Assembly: GCF_024448135.1 (NCBI RefSeq)
Contig: NZ_JAMRYX010000102.1
Location: forward strand, 1-64,000
Length of the DNA: 64,000 bases
Direction: 5' to 3'
DNA from: Methylocystis suflitae
GTDB lineage: Bacteria > Pseudomonadota > Alphaproteobacteria > Rhizobiales > Beijerinckiaceae
Shown here: positions 44,150 to 52,204 of the stretch, in pieces
Numbering within the stretch: position 1 is the stretch's first letter
How the letters are laid out: each line of letters starts with the position of its first letter
Translations under genes and position numbers: made by a program
Notes under the pieces: generated by a model
Told to the model about the DNA's origin: nothing
Seen by the model: the letters and a program-made list of their open reading frames with translations, nothing else
Database searches by the model: none

Positions 44150-44250
44150 GGCCGCCCAAAGGAAATTTGCCCAGAGCGCCGCAGGCGAAAGGCCGAAGCT
44201 TCTATCGTTTCGCGCAGCTACGCCTTCAACGAGAACGGCGGAGTCTGGCG

Positions 44251-44811
44251 ATGGTTAAGAAGACGCTCACACACATTTTGTTATCGGCGCTCGTCACAAT
44301 CGCGACCGGAGCCGTCGCGACCGGCGCTCGCGCGCAATCATCGCCGCCATTCAAACTCGCGGTCTTCGACATCGAGCTCGACGACTTCACCGCCGGGGGG
44401 CCGATCGCCGGCGAAAGCCCCGAAGAAACCGCGCGCCTCCAGCGGATGACCTCCCTGGCGCGGGAGCTCTTAGCCCAGTCGGGCCTGTTCGAAATCGTCG
44501 ACGGAAGCGCGGCGACGGATCAGAGGGTCAAGGACCATTGGCTGCGCAAGTGCAACGGCTGCGACGCCGACATTGCGCGCACGCTTGGCGCGGACCTGTC
44601 CTTCGTCTGCTTCTTTCGAAAAGTCAGCGTGATGGAGCAATATCTCGAAATGCGCATTCGCGACGCGCGCACGGGAGAACTGGCGCATATCTCGCAGACG
44701 GACCTGCGCGGGGAAACCGACCAGTCATGGACCCGTGCGCTGAAGTTCCTGATGAGATATCATCTTGTCGAGCCAGAACTCGCGCGTCGAAATCACCCGC
44801 TTCAGCCGTGA
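44251..44811 (+). CDS. DUF3280/DUF2380-type periplasmic protein
   Basis: 186-aa protein with a Sec signal (residues 1-28, ending GARAQS) and a mature domain FKLAVFDIELDDFTAGG, CNGCDADIARTLGADLSF, MRIRDARTGEL. It resembles the DUF3280 (DUF2380) proteins that I recall near methanol/ethanol oxidation regulators in alphaproteobacteria. Start ATG 44251 has GGAG 8 nt upstream; the longer frame from 44167 lacks signal-peptide sense. It follows the two-component pair by 101 bp and may be its partner or target. Confidence 0.72.
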   Translation: MVKKTLTHILLSALVTIATGAVATGARAQSSPPFKLAVFDIELDDFTAGGPIAGESPEETARLQRMTSLARELLAQSGLFEIVDGSAATDQRVKDHWLRKCNGCDADIARTLGADLSFVCFFRKVSVMEQYLEMRIRDARTGELAHISQTDLRGETDQSWTRALKFLMRYHLVEPELARRNHPLQP

Positions 44812-44976
44812 CGGCCGCGCGCGCTTTGCCTGAGGCCATGGTTAACAGCTTATCAACAACCGCCCCCGAATCGCCCAAATCCGAGCCTATTCCGGCTGTG
44901 CGCCTCAGGCGCTATTATATAAGTGGCGTTTCATGCGATCCCGCGCGTTTCAGCGCCGGGTAACGGGGCTAGGCGG

Positions 44977-46395
44977 ATGATCTTCTCGAAGTCCACTTTG
45001 ATTGCGGCGGCCAGCGCGTTGTTGATCCTATTTGGCGCCGCCGCGCCCACCCGCGCGACCCCGTCGATCGTCGTCGATGTGGCGTCGGGAGCCGTGCTCT
45101 CGCATGATCAGGCGACCGCCTCCTGGTATCCCGCCTCCGTGACGAAGCTGATGACGGCCTATGTCGCGCTCGAAGCAGTGCGCCAAGGGCGCATCTCGCT
45201 CGACACGCCGGTGATGATGTCGCCGCGCGCCTGTCGCGCGGCTCCTTCCAAGATGGGTTTTCGAGCCGGCTCGGAAGTCACCCTGCACAATGCGCTCGTC
45301 ATGCTGATGGTGAAGTCCGCGAACGACATCGCCGTCGCCATCGCCGAAGGCGTGTCCGGCTCGGTGGAAGCCTTCGCCGACGAGATGAACCGCGCCTCGG
45401 CGTCGCTCGGCATGACGCAGTCGGTATGGCTCAATCCCAACGGCTTGCCCGACGAGCGGCAGGTCACTTCGGCTCGCGACCTCGCCATTCTCGGCCGCGC
45501 GCTCTATCTGCAATTTCCCGAGCACGCCAATCTGTTCAACATCGGCGCCATGCAGCTCGGCAAGCAGATCATCCCCACGCATAACCATCTTCTCGGCCGC
45601 TATGCCGGCGCCGACGGCATGAAGACCGGTTTCACATGTTCGGCCGGATTTAATCTTGTCGCCTCGGCGACGCGCGGCGGCCGGCGTTTGATCGCCGTCG
45701 TCCTCGGCGCGCCCAATCCGATTCTGCGCACGGCGAAGACGGCCGCCCTGCTCGATCGCGGCTTCCAAAGCGGCGCGGCTGTCGCCTCTTTGGCGTCCCT
45801 GCCCAGCTCCGGCCCCACGGCGGCGCCTGACTTGCGCGAGTCCGTGTGCCACCACCGCGGCCCGGCGGCGGCGGAATTCATGGCGGAGATCGAGGACGCC
45901 TCGGTCCCAGTCGGCTCCGGCGTTCCGCTGCTCGACACGCTCGGCGGCGCTCCGCAGCAGCAGATGAACGCCAAGGAAATCGCGCATCTGCCGCGCCCAC
46001 GTTTTGAGCCTGTACCCGTCTATGTGGGACGCGCGCCGGGCTATGCCGGTCCGGTGGCGCGGTCACGCGCGCCGGGCGCGCCGGTCGGCGAGCAGCCTGA
46101 TCTTGCCGCCTATGCGTCGTCGCAGCCGGAGGCCAGCGACGCCAGCGCCTCGCCGATCAGCAAGCCGGCGCCCGACGCGGTATCGCTGCGACGCGCCAAA
46201 CACACCAAGGCCGTGAAAGCGGCGCGCGCCGCCAAGGCGGCGGCAAAGGCCGACGCTGCAAAGGTCGACGTCGTCGTCGATGAGCCAGCCCCGAAGCCCA
46301 AGGCGGCGAGAAGCGCGACGAAGCCGAAAGCGGCCGCGGCGCAAAAGCCGGCGGCCTCGAAGGCCCACTCCGCCGCCGAACCGGGCAAGAGCTGA
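44977..46395 (+). CDS. D-alanyl-D-alanine carboxypeptidase (DacC/DacF-like, PBP5/6 family)
   Basis: 472-aa periplasmic serine peptidase. Signal peptide residues 1-28 (ATPSIVV onward), SxxK catalytic motif Ser54-V-T-Lys57, SAN motif in VKSANDIAV, KTG motif in GMKTGFTCSAG. It trims pentapeptides in peptidoglycan. A ~130-residue C-terminal tail rich in Ala, Lys and Pro (PKPKAARSATKPKAAAAQ) replaces the usual membrane-anchor helix and could bind cell wall. Start ATG 44977 follows a GGCGG; a longer frame starts at 44923. Confidence 0.9.
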   Translation: MIFSKSTLIAAASALLILFGAAAPTRATPSIVVDVASGAVLSHDQATASWYPASVTKLMTAYVALEAVRQGRISLDTPVMMSPRACRAAPSKMGFRAGSEVTLHNALVMLMVKSANDIAVAIAEGVSGSVEAFADEMNRASASLGMTQSVWLNPNGLPDERQVTSARDLAILGRALYLQFPEHANLFNIGAMQLGKQIIPTHNHLLGRYAGADGMKTGFTCSAGFNLVASATRGGRRLIAVVLGAPNPILRTAKTAALLDRGFQSGAAVASLASLPSSGPTAAPDLRESVCHHRGPAAAEFMAEIEDASVPVGSGVPLLDTLGGAPQQQMNAKEIAHLPRPRFEPVPVYVGRAPGYAGPVARSRAPGAPVGEQPDLAAYASSQPEASDASASPISKPAPDAVSLRRAKHTKAVKAARAAKAAAKADAAKVDVVVDEPAPKPKAARSATKPKAAAAQKPAASKAHSAAEPGKS

Positions 46396-46430
46396 GAATC
46401 TCAAAGGATCAGGGGAATCGGGTGAAGAAT

Positions 46431-46562
46431 TTTTTCCTCACCCTCATCATGAGGAGCCGCCGTAGGCGGCGTCTCGAAGGACGAGGGTGAGGAAAAATAC
46501 GCGAAAACGGGTTTCCTCGTCCTTCGAGACGCGTGCTGCGCACGCTCCTCAGGATGAGGAAA
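46431..46562. repeat. Two intergenic palindromic (REP-like) elements
   Basis: Unit 1, 46431-46496, has arms TTTTCCTCACCCTC / GAGGGTGAGGAAAA enclosing smaller hairpins (GCCGCCGTAGGCGGC). Unit 2, 46510-46562, has GTTTCCTCGTCC... and ...GGATGAGGAAAC arms around GCGTGCTGCGCACGC. Such elements are dispersed in many Rhizobiales genomes; here they fill most of the 288-bp gap before the COG0523 gene. Confidence 0.75.
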
Positions 46563-46683
46563 CCCTTCACCCGATCGCCCTGGGCAAAGAATCGTTCGTT
46601 CTGGAAACGCGCGGCGTTTTCGGCGAAGATGCGCGCCTACCGCGAGCAGGAAATATCTTCTGCTCGGCCGCGAGTTCCGCTGA

Positions 46684-47892
46684 ATGAACGATCTGACCAA
46701 GGCCGCCGCGAGTCGCGCGACGCGCTCGGCGCCGCCGCCCATTCCGCTGACCGTCATCACCGGCTTCCTTGGCGCCGGCAAGACCACGCTGCTCAACCGC
46801 CTGCTCGCCTCGCCGGCGCTCGCCGACACGCTCGTTCTCATCAACGAGTTCGGCGAGATCGGCCTCGATCATCTCTTCATCGAGAAGATCGACGGCGACA
46901 TGGTGATGATGAGTTCGGGCTGCGTGTGCTGCTCGATCCGCGGCGATCTGGTGAACACGCTCGAGGATCTGCTGAAGCGGCTCGACAACGGCCGGATCAA
47001 GCCGTTCAAGCGCGTCGTGCTGGAAACGACCGGCCTCGCCGATCCGGCGCCGATCCTGCACACGATCATGTCCCACGCCTATCTGATGATGCGCTATCGG
47101 CTCGACGGCGTCGTCACGCTCATTGATGCGGTGAACGGCGAAGCGACGCTCGACGCGCATGAGGAAGCCGTCAAACAGGCCGCCGTCGCGGATCGGCTCG
47201 TCATCGCCAAGACGGATCTGCCGCAAGGCGCCGAGCGTGTGGATGCGCTGAAGGCGCGGCTGGCGCGGCTCAACCCGGGCGCGCTACAGCTTGACGCCGC
47301 CAAGGGCGAAGCGACGCCCGACGCGCTCCTCAACTGCGGCCTCTACGATCCTGCGACGAAGACGCCGCGCGTGAAGGAATGGCTCAACGCCGAAGCGGTG
47401 GAAACGGCGCAGACGCACGACCATTCGGGTCACGGCCATAGCCATGATCATCATCATCACCACGAAGCCCACGATCATCGTCAGGACGTGAACCGGCATG
47501 ACGCGCATATACGCGCCTTCTGCTTTTCCTCCGAGACGCCGCTGACGCCAGCCTCCTTCGACATTTTCATCGACCTTCTGCGCCACACCCACGGGCCGCG
47601 CATGTTGCGCGTGAAGGGAATCGTGGCGCTGGCCGACGATCCGTCGCGCCCCGTGGCGATCCATGGCGTGCAGCATGTCTTTCACCCGCCGCACCGCCTC
47701 GAGGCGTGGCCCGATGCTTGGCCGGACGCGGACAGACGCACGCGCATCGTCTTTATCGTCAAGGATCTCGACGAAGGCTTCGTCCACGGACTCTACGGCG
47801 CGCTGGTCAATCACCCCGCGCCCGACCGTCCGGACGCGCAGGCGCTCACCGACAATCCGCTTGCGCCCAGGGCGGGCGGCCTGTTCGGCTAG
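46684..47892 (+). CDS. COG0523 metal-chaperone GTPase (CobW/ZigA-like)
   Basis: 402-aa GTPase. Walker A GFLGAGKTT (residues 27-35), the nickel/zinc binding CxCC motif (Cys80-V-Cys82-Cys83), ETTGLADPAP and the base-specificity KTDLP. A histidine-rich loop (HDHSGHGHSHDHHHHHEAHDH, positions ~235-257) between the two domains suggests metal storage or transfer. CobW C-terminal domain follows. Members deliver Zn, Co or other metals to client enzymes; the client here is unknown. Confidence 0.9.
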   Translation: MNDLTKAAASRATRSAPPPIPLTVITGFLGAGKTTLLNRLLASPALADTLVLINEFGEIGLDHLFIEKIDGDMVMMSSGCVCCSIRGDLVNTLEDLLKRLDNGRIKPFKRVVLETTGLADPAPILHTIMSHAYLMMRYRLDGVVTLIDAVNGEATLDAHEEAVKQAAVADRLVIAKTDLPQGAERVDALKARLARLNPGALQLDAAKGEATPDALLNCGLYDPATKTPRVKEWLNAEAVETAQTHDHSGHGHSHDHHHHHEAHDHRQDVNRHDAHIRAFCFSSETPLTPASFDIFIDLLRHTHGPRMLRVKGIVALADDPSRPVAIHGVQHVFHPPHRLEAWPDAWPDADRRTRIVFIVKDLDEGFVHGLYGALVNHPAPDRPDAQALTDNPLAPRAGGLFG

Positions 47893-47985
47893 AGCAGGTT
47901 CCGAAAAAGTTGACAGACTTTTTCGATGAGAACCCGCTCCAAATTTTGATGTTGAGCGATGCCTCATCGATCACATGATCGGGCA
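47893..47985. repeat. Rhizobiales intergenic inverted-repeat element
   Basis: GAGCAGGTT...AACCCGCTC outer arms and CGAAAAAGT / ACTTTTTCG inner arms (47902-47925). It looks like a frequent dispersed element in Rhizobiales and may also act as a terminator for the upstream gene. Confidence 0.6.
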
Positions 47986-47990
47986 GCGCT

Positions 47991-49307
47991 CTAAGGGCGG
48001 TTCAAAAGATCGGCGACGCGGCGCTCGGCGTCCCGCAGACGCTCGATCCATTGGGGCGGCATTTTGGCGAATAGGGCGGCCGCTTGCGTAGAGAACCAAT
48101 CGGCAACGGCGTACGCGATGGACGATATGCTGTTCTCAAGGCGCGATGGCTGACGCGTTCCACGCAGCCAGAAGGCCAGCGTCGGGAACGCCGTGACGGT
48201 CACCATCGCGGCGCCCACGAGCGCGGAGGCCGTCTGTGGCGCCATCTGTCCCCTGCCGACGCCGAGATAGGTGAGCGCGACGACAAGCGGCAAGGTGGTC
48301 GACGACAACAGCGCCAGCGCCGGCATGTCCCGCTCGGTCAGCGTCCCGCGAAAAAGATTCAGCGGTGCGAGACGAATGAGCAGGAAGGCGACGCAAAAAA
48401 ACGCGAAGAGCGCGACGGTCGCCGGGCTCCTGACAAGCGCCACAAAGTCAAATGACGCACCGCTTTCGATAAAAAATAGCGGAATCAAAAAGCCGGAGCC
48501 GATGGCGGTCAACCGATCGTTGAGGATTTCGGCCTTGGTGCCGCGCACCAGGACCGCGACGGCCATGCCCGCCATATAGGAGCCGACCACAAGCTCCATG
48601 CCCAGCCTGTCGGCGAATGAGACGAAGCCAAGCAAGACGACGAGCGCGATTCGAATAGGCAGAAGCTCGCCGTCGCCAAGCCAATACACGATGCTTTCGG
48701 CGAGCCGGTCCGAACGCGCGGTCTTGAGAAAAAAAATCGCGGCAAGCCCGAGCGCGATGAAAAGCGCGCTTAGCAGCGTCTGGTGCAGATGATGATTGTG
48801 TTGCGCCAGAACGATCGAGGCGAGAATGAGCGGTCCAAGTTCGCTGACAGCCGCGACGCCAAGGACGTAACGTCCGAATTCATTATCGAGATCCCCAGCC
48901 TGCCGCAACATGGGGATCAATATGCCGAACGCCGTGGTCGGCAAGATCAGCGCGACGAGAAGCGGCGCTTCCACGAGGCCAACAAGATAAAGCAGTCCGG
49001 AAATAATGACCGAGAGGCTCAGTGAACCGAGCCAGGCGAAAAGCCCCAGGCGAAGCGGTTTTCCGGTTATTTCCTTCTGATTGAACTCGAAGCCCGCCTG
49101 AAAAAACAAATAGACCAGGCCAAACTCCATTAGAAAATTGACGGCGCCATCCGCCGCCACCAGCCCCGCCCCGCTTGGGCCGACAAGCATGCCCAGCAAC
49201 ACTTCGATGGCGACGATCGGCGCGCGCGCAAAAGCTGGAATTCTGTTGATCAGCGGCGCGAGCACGGCGATGCAGGAGATGACGAAGATCGTGTGGAATT
49301 CGCTCAT
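47991..49307 (-). CDS. Cation:proton antiporter (CPA2 family)
   Basis: 438-aa membrane protein with 11-13 hydrophobic helices, CPA2/KefB-like (LLGMLVGPSGAGLV, FGLVYLFFQAGFEFN, LPTTAFGILIPMLRQAGDLDNEFG). The C-terminal RCK/TrkA-N domain of KefB is missing; only a short cytoplasmic tail follows. Probable Na+ or K+/H+ exchange. Transcribed alone on the minus strand; 173 bp from the divergent comF gene. Confidence 0.87.
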   Translation of the reverse strand: MSEFHTIFVISCIAVLAPLINRIPAFARAPIVAIEVLLGMLVGPSGAGLVAADGAVNFLMEFGLVYLFFQAGFEFNQKEITGKPLRLGLFAWLGSLSLSVIISGLLYLVGLVEAPLLVALILPTTAFGILIPMLRQAGDLDNEFGRYVLGVAAVSELGPLILASIVLAQHNHHLHQTLLSALFIALGLAAIFFLKTARSDRLAESIVYWLGDGELLPIRIALVVLLGFVSFADRLGMELVVGSYMAGMAVAVLVRGTKAEILNDRLTAIGSGFLIPLFFIESGASFDFVALVRSPATVALFAFFCVAFLLIRLAPLNLFRGTLTERDMPALALLSSTTLPLVVALTYLGVGRGQMAPQTASALVGAAMVTVTAFPTLAFWLRGTRQPSRLENSISSIAYAVADWFSTQAAALFAKMPPQWIERLRDAERRVADLLNRP

Positions 49308-49480
49308 GGGGGCGTCAATCTCCTTTGGGGCTCCGCTTGGCGCAGTAAAGGCGGCCTTGCCGCCCGGCCGGACAATGATTCTTTTCCTGAGCCTTACGAT
49401 GCGATAGGATTCCGCCTGCGCTCAAGCCCTGAATTATTTTGCGAAGGGCGCGCGCAGATTCATTTGAGCGGATTTCGGCG

Positions 49481-50248
49481 ATGACGCGGCTCGTGAAGGA
49501 GGGTCTGCTTCGGCCCCTCGCGCGGGCGGGACATGCGCTTCTCGACCTCATCTATCCGCCATCCTGCCTCGTCTGCCGAAGGGCGGTCGCCGCCCATGGC
49601 GCGATCTGCGCCGAGTGCTGGCGCGACATCGCCTTCATCGAGCGCCCCTATTGCGAACGGCTCGGCACGCCGTTTGAACGCGACTTGGCGCAGCCGGGGC
49701 TGATCTCGCTGGAGGCGGCCGCCAATCCGCCGGCCTTCGGCCGCGCCAGGGCCGTCGCCCGCTACGACAGCGACAAGGCCCGCGCTTTGGCGCACCGGCT
49801 GAAATATTACGACCGGCTGGAGCTCGCCGATCCGATGGGCCGCTGGATGGCCCGCGCCGGCGCCGAACTCCTCGCCGACGCCGACGTCATCGTGCCCATC
49901 CCCTTGCACCGGCTGCGGATTCTCGCGCGGCGGTTCAACCAGTCGGCGGCCCTCGCGCAGGCGATCGCGCGCGAGAGCGCCGTGCCGGTGGAGGCCATGG
50001 CGCTGCAGCGCGTCAAGCCGACGGCGCCGCAGGTGGGGCTGACGCGGGCGCAGCGCGCCGCCAATCTCTCCGGCGCCTTTCGCGTCGACCCGGAGCGGGC
50101 GGACGCCATCGACGGGCGCAATGTCGTGCTGGTGGACGACGTGCTGACCACCGGGGCGACCGCCAACGCCGCGACTCGCGCTTTGCTCAAGGCGGGCGCG
50201 GCGCGCGTCGATCTCCTCGTCTTTGCGCGGGCCGTGACAAGCGCATGA
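49481..50248 (+). CDS. ComF-family phosphoribosyltransferase-like protein
   Basis: 255-aa protein: N-terminal double zinc ribbon (CLVCRRAVAAHGAICAECW) then a type I PRTase domain (VVLVDDVLTTGAT; VPIPLHRLRILARRFNQS). ComF is linked to natural transformation in competent bacteria; its molecular role elsewhere is uncertain. Start ATG 49481 (MTRLVKEGLL). Followed 21 bp later by glutaredoxin. Confidence 0.92.
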   Translation: MTRLVKEGLLRPLARAGHALLDLIYPPSCLVCRRAVAAHGAICAECWRDIAFIERPYCERLGTPFERDLAQPGLISLEAAANPPAFGRARAVARYDSDKARALAHRLKYYDRLELADPMGRWMARAGAELLADADVIVPIPLHRLRILARRFNQSAALAQAIARESAVPVEAMALQRVKPTAPQVGLTRAQRAANLSGAFRVDPERADAIDGRNVVLVDDVLTTGATANAATRALLKAGAARVDLLVFARAVTSA

Positions 50249-50269
50249 AGGCCGGCGTATAAGCGCGCC

Positions 50270-50542
50270 ATGGCCCCCCGCATCGAAATCTACACCACGC
50301 CGACCTGCCCCTATTGCCTCGCCGCGAAGCGGCTGCTGACGCAAAAGGGCGCCGAGTTCGAGGAAATCTCGGTGGCGTGGGACCCGCTCGGACGCCGGCG
50401 CATGAGCCAGCGCGCCAACGGCCGCTCGACGGTGCCGCAGATCTTCATCGACGACAAGCACATCGGCGGCTGCGACGAGCTTCACGCGCTCGAAGGCGAG
50501 GGCAAGCTCGACGCGCTCCTCGCCGGCGGAGCGACGCCATGA
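50270..50542 (+). CDS. grxC: GrxC, glutaredoxin 3
   Basis: 90-aa dithiol glutaredoxin with active site CPYC (TPTCPYCLAAKRLL) and GSH-binding STVPQIFID and GGCDEL motifs. Reduces disulfides at glutathione expense; also serves ArsC-type arsenate reductases. ATGA overlap with the DUF1178 gene. Confidence 0.95.
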   Translation: MAPRIEIYTTPTCPYCLAAKRLLTQKGAEFEEISVAWDPLGRRRMSQRANGRSTVPQIFIDDKHIGGCDELHALEGEGKLDALLAGGATP

Positions 50543-50937
50543 TTCGCTACTCGCTCATCTGCGACGCCGGACACAGCTTCGACAGCTGGTTTCGCGACAG
50601 CGCGGGATTTGAAAAACAGGCGGCCGAAGGACAGATCGCCTGCCCCTTCTGCGACTCGACGAAGATCGCGCGCGACGTCATGGCGCCCAATATCGCCAAG
50701 CCGCGCGACGACGCGGCGCATGATCTGCGCGTGAAGCTGCGCGAGCTTCATGACAAGGTGGTCGCGCATACCGAAGACGTCGGCGACCGCTTCCCAGAGG
50801 AGGCGCGCGCCATGGAGGACGGCGAGACGGAGCGTCGCGCCATCCGCGGCCGCGCCACATTCGAAGAAGCGAAGGCGCTGCTCGAAGAGGGAATCGAGAT
50901 TCTGCCGATCCCGGGCTTGCCCAGCGACAGCAACTAG
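50539..50937 (+). CDS. DUF1178 protein
   Basis: 132-aa conserved protein. N-terminal Cys-containing segment MIRYSLICDAGHSFDSWF and IACPFCDSTKIARDVMAP form a probable zinc ribbon; C-terminal EEAKALLEEGIEILPIPGLP is highly conserved in the family. comF-grxC-DUF1178 is a common Rhizobiales gene order. Function unknown. Confidence 0.92.
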   Translation: MIRYSLICDAGHSFDSWFRDSAGFEKQAAEGQIACPFCDSTKIARDVMAPNIAKPRDDAAHDLRVKLRELHDKVVAHTEDVGDRFPEEARAMEDGETERRAIRGRATFEEAKALLEEGIEILPIPGLPSDSN

Positions 50938-51004
50938 CGCGCGCCTGTCGCGCCAATCCCGCAGCATGTCATGCCCGATGCGGGGCTTTCACGATGTCAT
51001 TCCC

Positions 51005-51607
51005 TTACCCCTGCGGCAGATCGAAACGCTGGCAGCTGATCGCGCTCAATCTGCTGCGCGCGCGCTCCTGATCGGACGGGCGCTTGGCCAAGGAGCGGAT
51101 CAGAATGAAGCCGCGCTTCGCCGGCGCCGTGAGCCGAACTTCCTGCGGCGGCGGGGCGTCGCCCTCGTCGGCGCTCGTCAGCGCGTCGATCTGGCGCGCG
51201 TCGCCGACGACGATGTCGATCTTGCCTTTGATCGCCGAGCGGTCGGTCATCGAATGATAGATGCGGCCGGCGTTGGCGTGAAATGAGAGCCCGAGAAAAT
51301 CCTCGCCGTCCACGCTGGTCTTGACCCGCAGCGGACCCTTGGCGAGATCATAGACGCAGACCGCCTCGGCGAAGGCCGGGTCCTCGAAGGGCAACGTCTC
51401 GGCGCCGGCCGCCATCTGCGGCAGCATCACCAGGCCTTCGGCCGGCGCGGCGCTCTTCACATAGGACGCGAGTCGCGCGAGCGCGTCGTTCGGCGCCACG
51501 GTCGGCATCAGCAGCACCGAAACGATATGCACGATCCCCGCGACGAGCAGCGTCGCAAGCAGCCACGGCAGAAGGTCGAGATAGCGATCGGGAATGTTCA
51601 GGCGCAT
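51005..51607 (-). CDS. DUF1254-domain membrane-anchored protein
   Basis: 200-aa protein with one N-terminal transmembrane segment (LLPWLLATLLVAGIVHIVSVL, residues ~11-31) and a periplasmic DUF1254-like domain (AVCVYDLAKGPLRV, FLGLSFHANAGRIYHSMTDRSA). It overlaps the DUF1214 gene by 10 bp; in many bacteria the two domains form one protein, here they are separate, translationally coupled genes. Function unknown. Confidence 0.85.
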   Translation of the reverse strand: MRLNIPDRYLDLLPWLLATLLVAGIVHIVSVLLMPTVAPNDALARLASYVKSAAPAEGLVMLPQMAAGAETLPFEDPAFAEAVCVYDLAKGPLRVKTSVDGEDFLGLSFHANAGRIYHSMTDRSAIKGKIDIVVGDARQIDALTSADEGDAPPPQEVRLTAPAKRGFILIRSLAKRPSDQERARSRLSAISCQRFDLPQG

Positions 51608-52188
51608 CCGAGTTTCACGATTTTTGGAAAGGAATTTGGATCTGGAGCCGACTCGATATCGAGCGGCGTATCATAGAGCCGCAGCAAGACGACGAAGTCT
51701 TTCGCCTCGCCCGGCGACAGCCAATTGCCGGGCCGGGCCTCGCGCGCGACGTCGATCTCAAAGGCGCCGCCCTCACTGCGCAGAAGATCGACCGAGGAAT
51801 AGCCATAGCGCTCGGTGGGATTGGCGAGCAGCCGGCCGTCGGGGCTCGCCAGCGCGATCGTCCAGAAGCGCGCGGCCGGCAAGGGATCGATAATCCGATA
51901 TTCGCATTCGGCGCTGAGCGGCGCGCCATCGGAGTCGGCGCGCGCGATGAAGGCCAGTCCCTGATCGCGGCCGAGCGGCGCTTCTCCAGAACGCGAGATG
52001 ACCGCCCGCGCATAAGGGTCGATGTCGGCGCCGCCGATATGCGGCCAGGCAGTCCACGCCCCGGCGCGCAGAGAATTGAAGCCGTAGCCGGCGTTGAGCG
52101 ACAGAACGGTCACGAACAGGCCGATGCCGACGCCGGCGATCATCGCCGAGGCGGCGCGCAGATAATTTGCGTAAGGCTTGAGGTCCAA
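51598..52188 (-). CDS. DUF1214-domain membrane-anchored protein
   Basis: 196-aa protein: N-terminal anchor (MIAGVGIGLFVTVLSLNAGYG) then a DUF1214 domain (DPYARAVISRSGEAPLG, AECEYRIIDPLPAARFWTIAL, GNWLSPGEAKDFVVLLRLYD). Upstream partner of the DUF1254 gene. Follows the pbp1A gene by 16 bp, so a three-gene minus-strand unit is possible. Confidence 0.88.
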   Translation of the reverse strand: MDLKPYANYLRAASAMIAGVGIGLFVTVLSLNAGYGFNSLRAGAWTAWPHIGGADIDPYARAVISRSGEAPLGRDQGLAFIARADSDGAPLSAECEYRIIDPLPAARFWTIALASPDGRLLANPTERYGYSSVDLLRSEGGAFEIDVAREARPGNWLSPGEAKDFVVLLRLYDTPLDIESAPDPNSFPKIVKLGCA

Positions 52189-52204
52189 GGGTGCGCTCCC
52201 GCCG

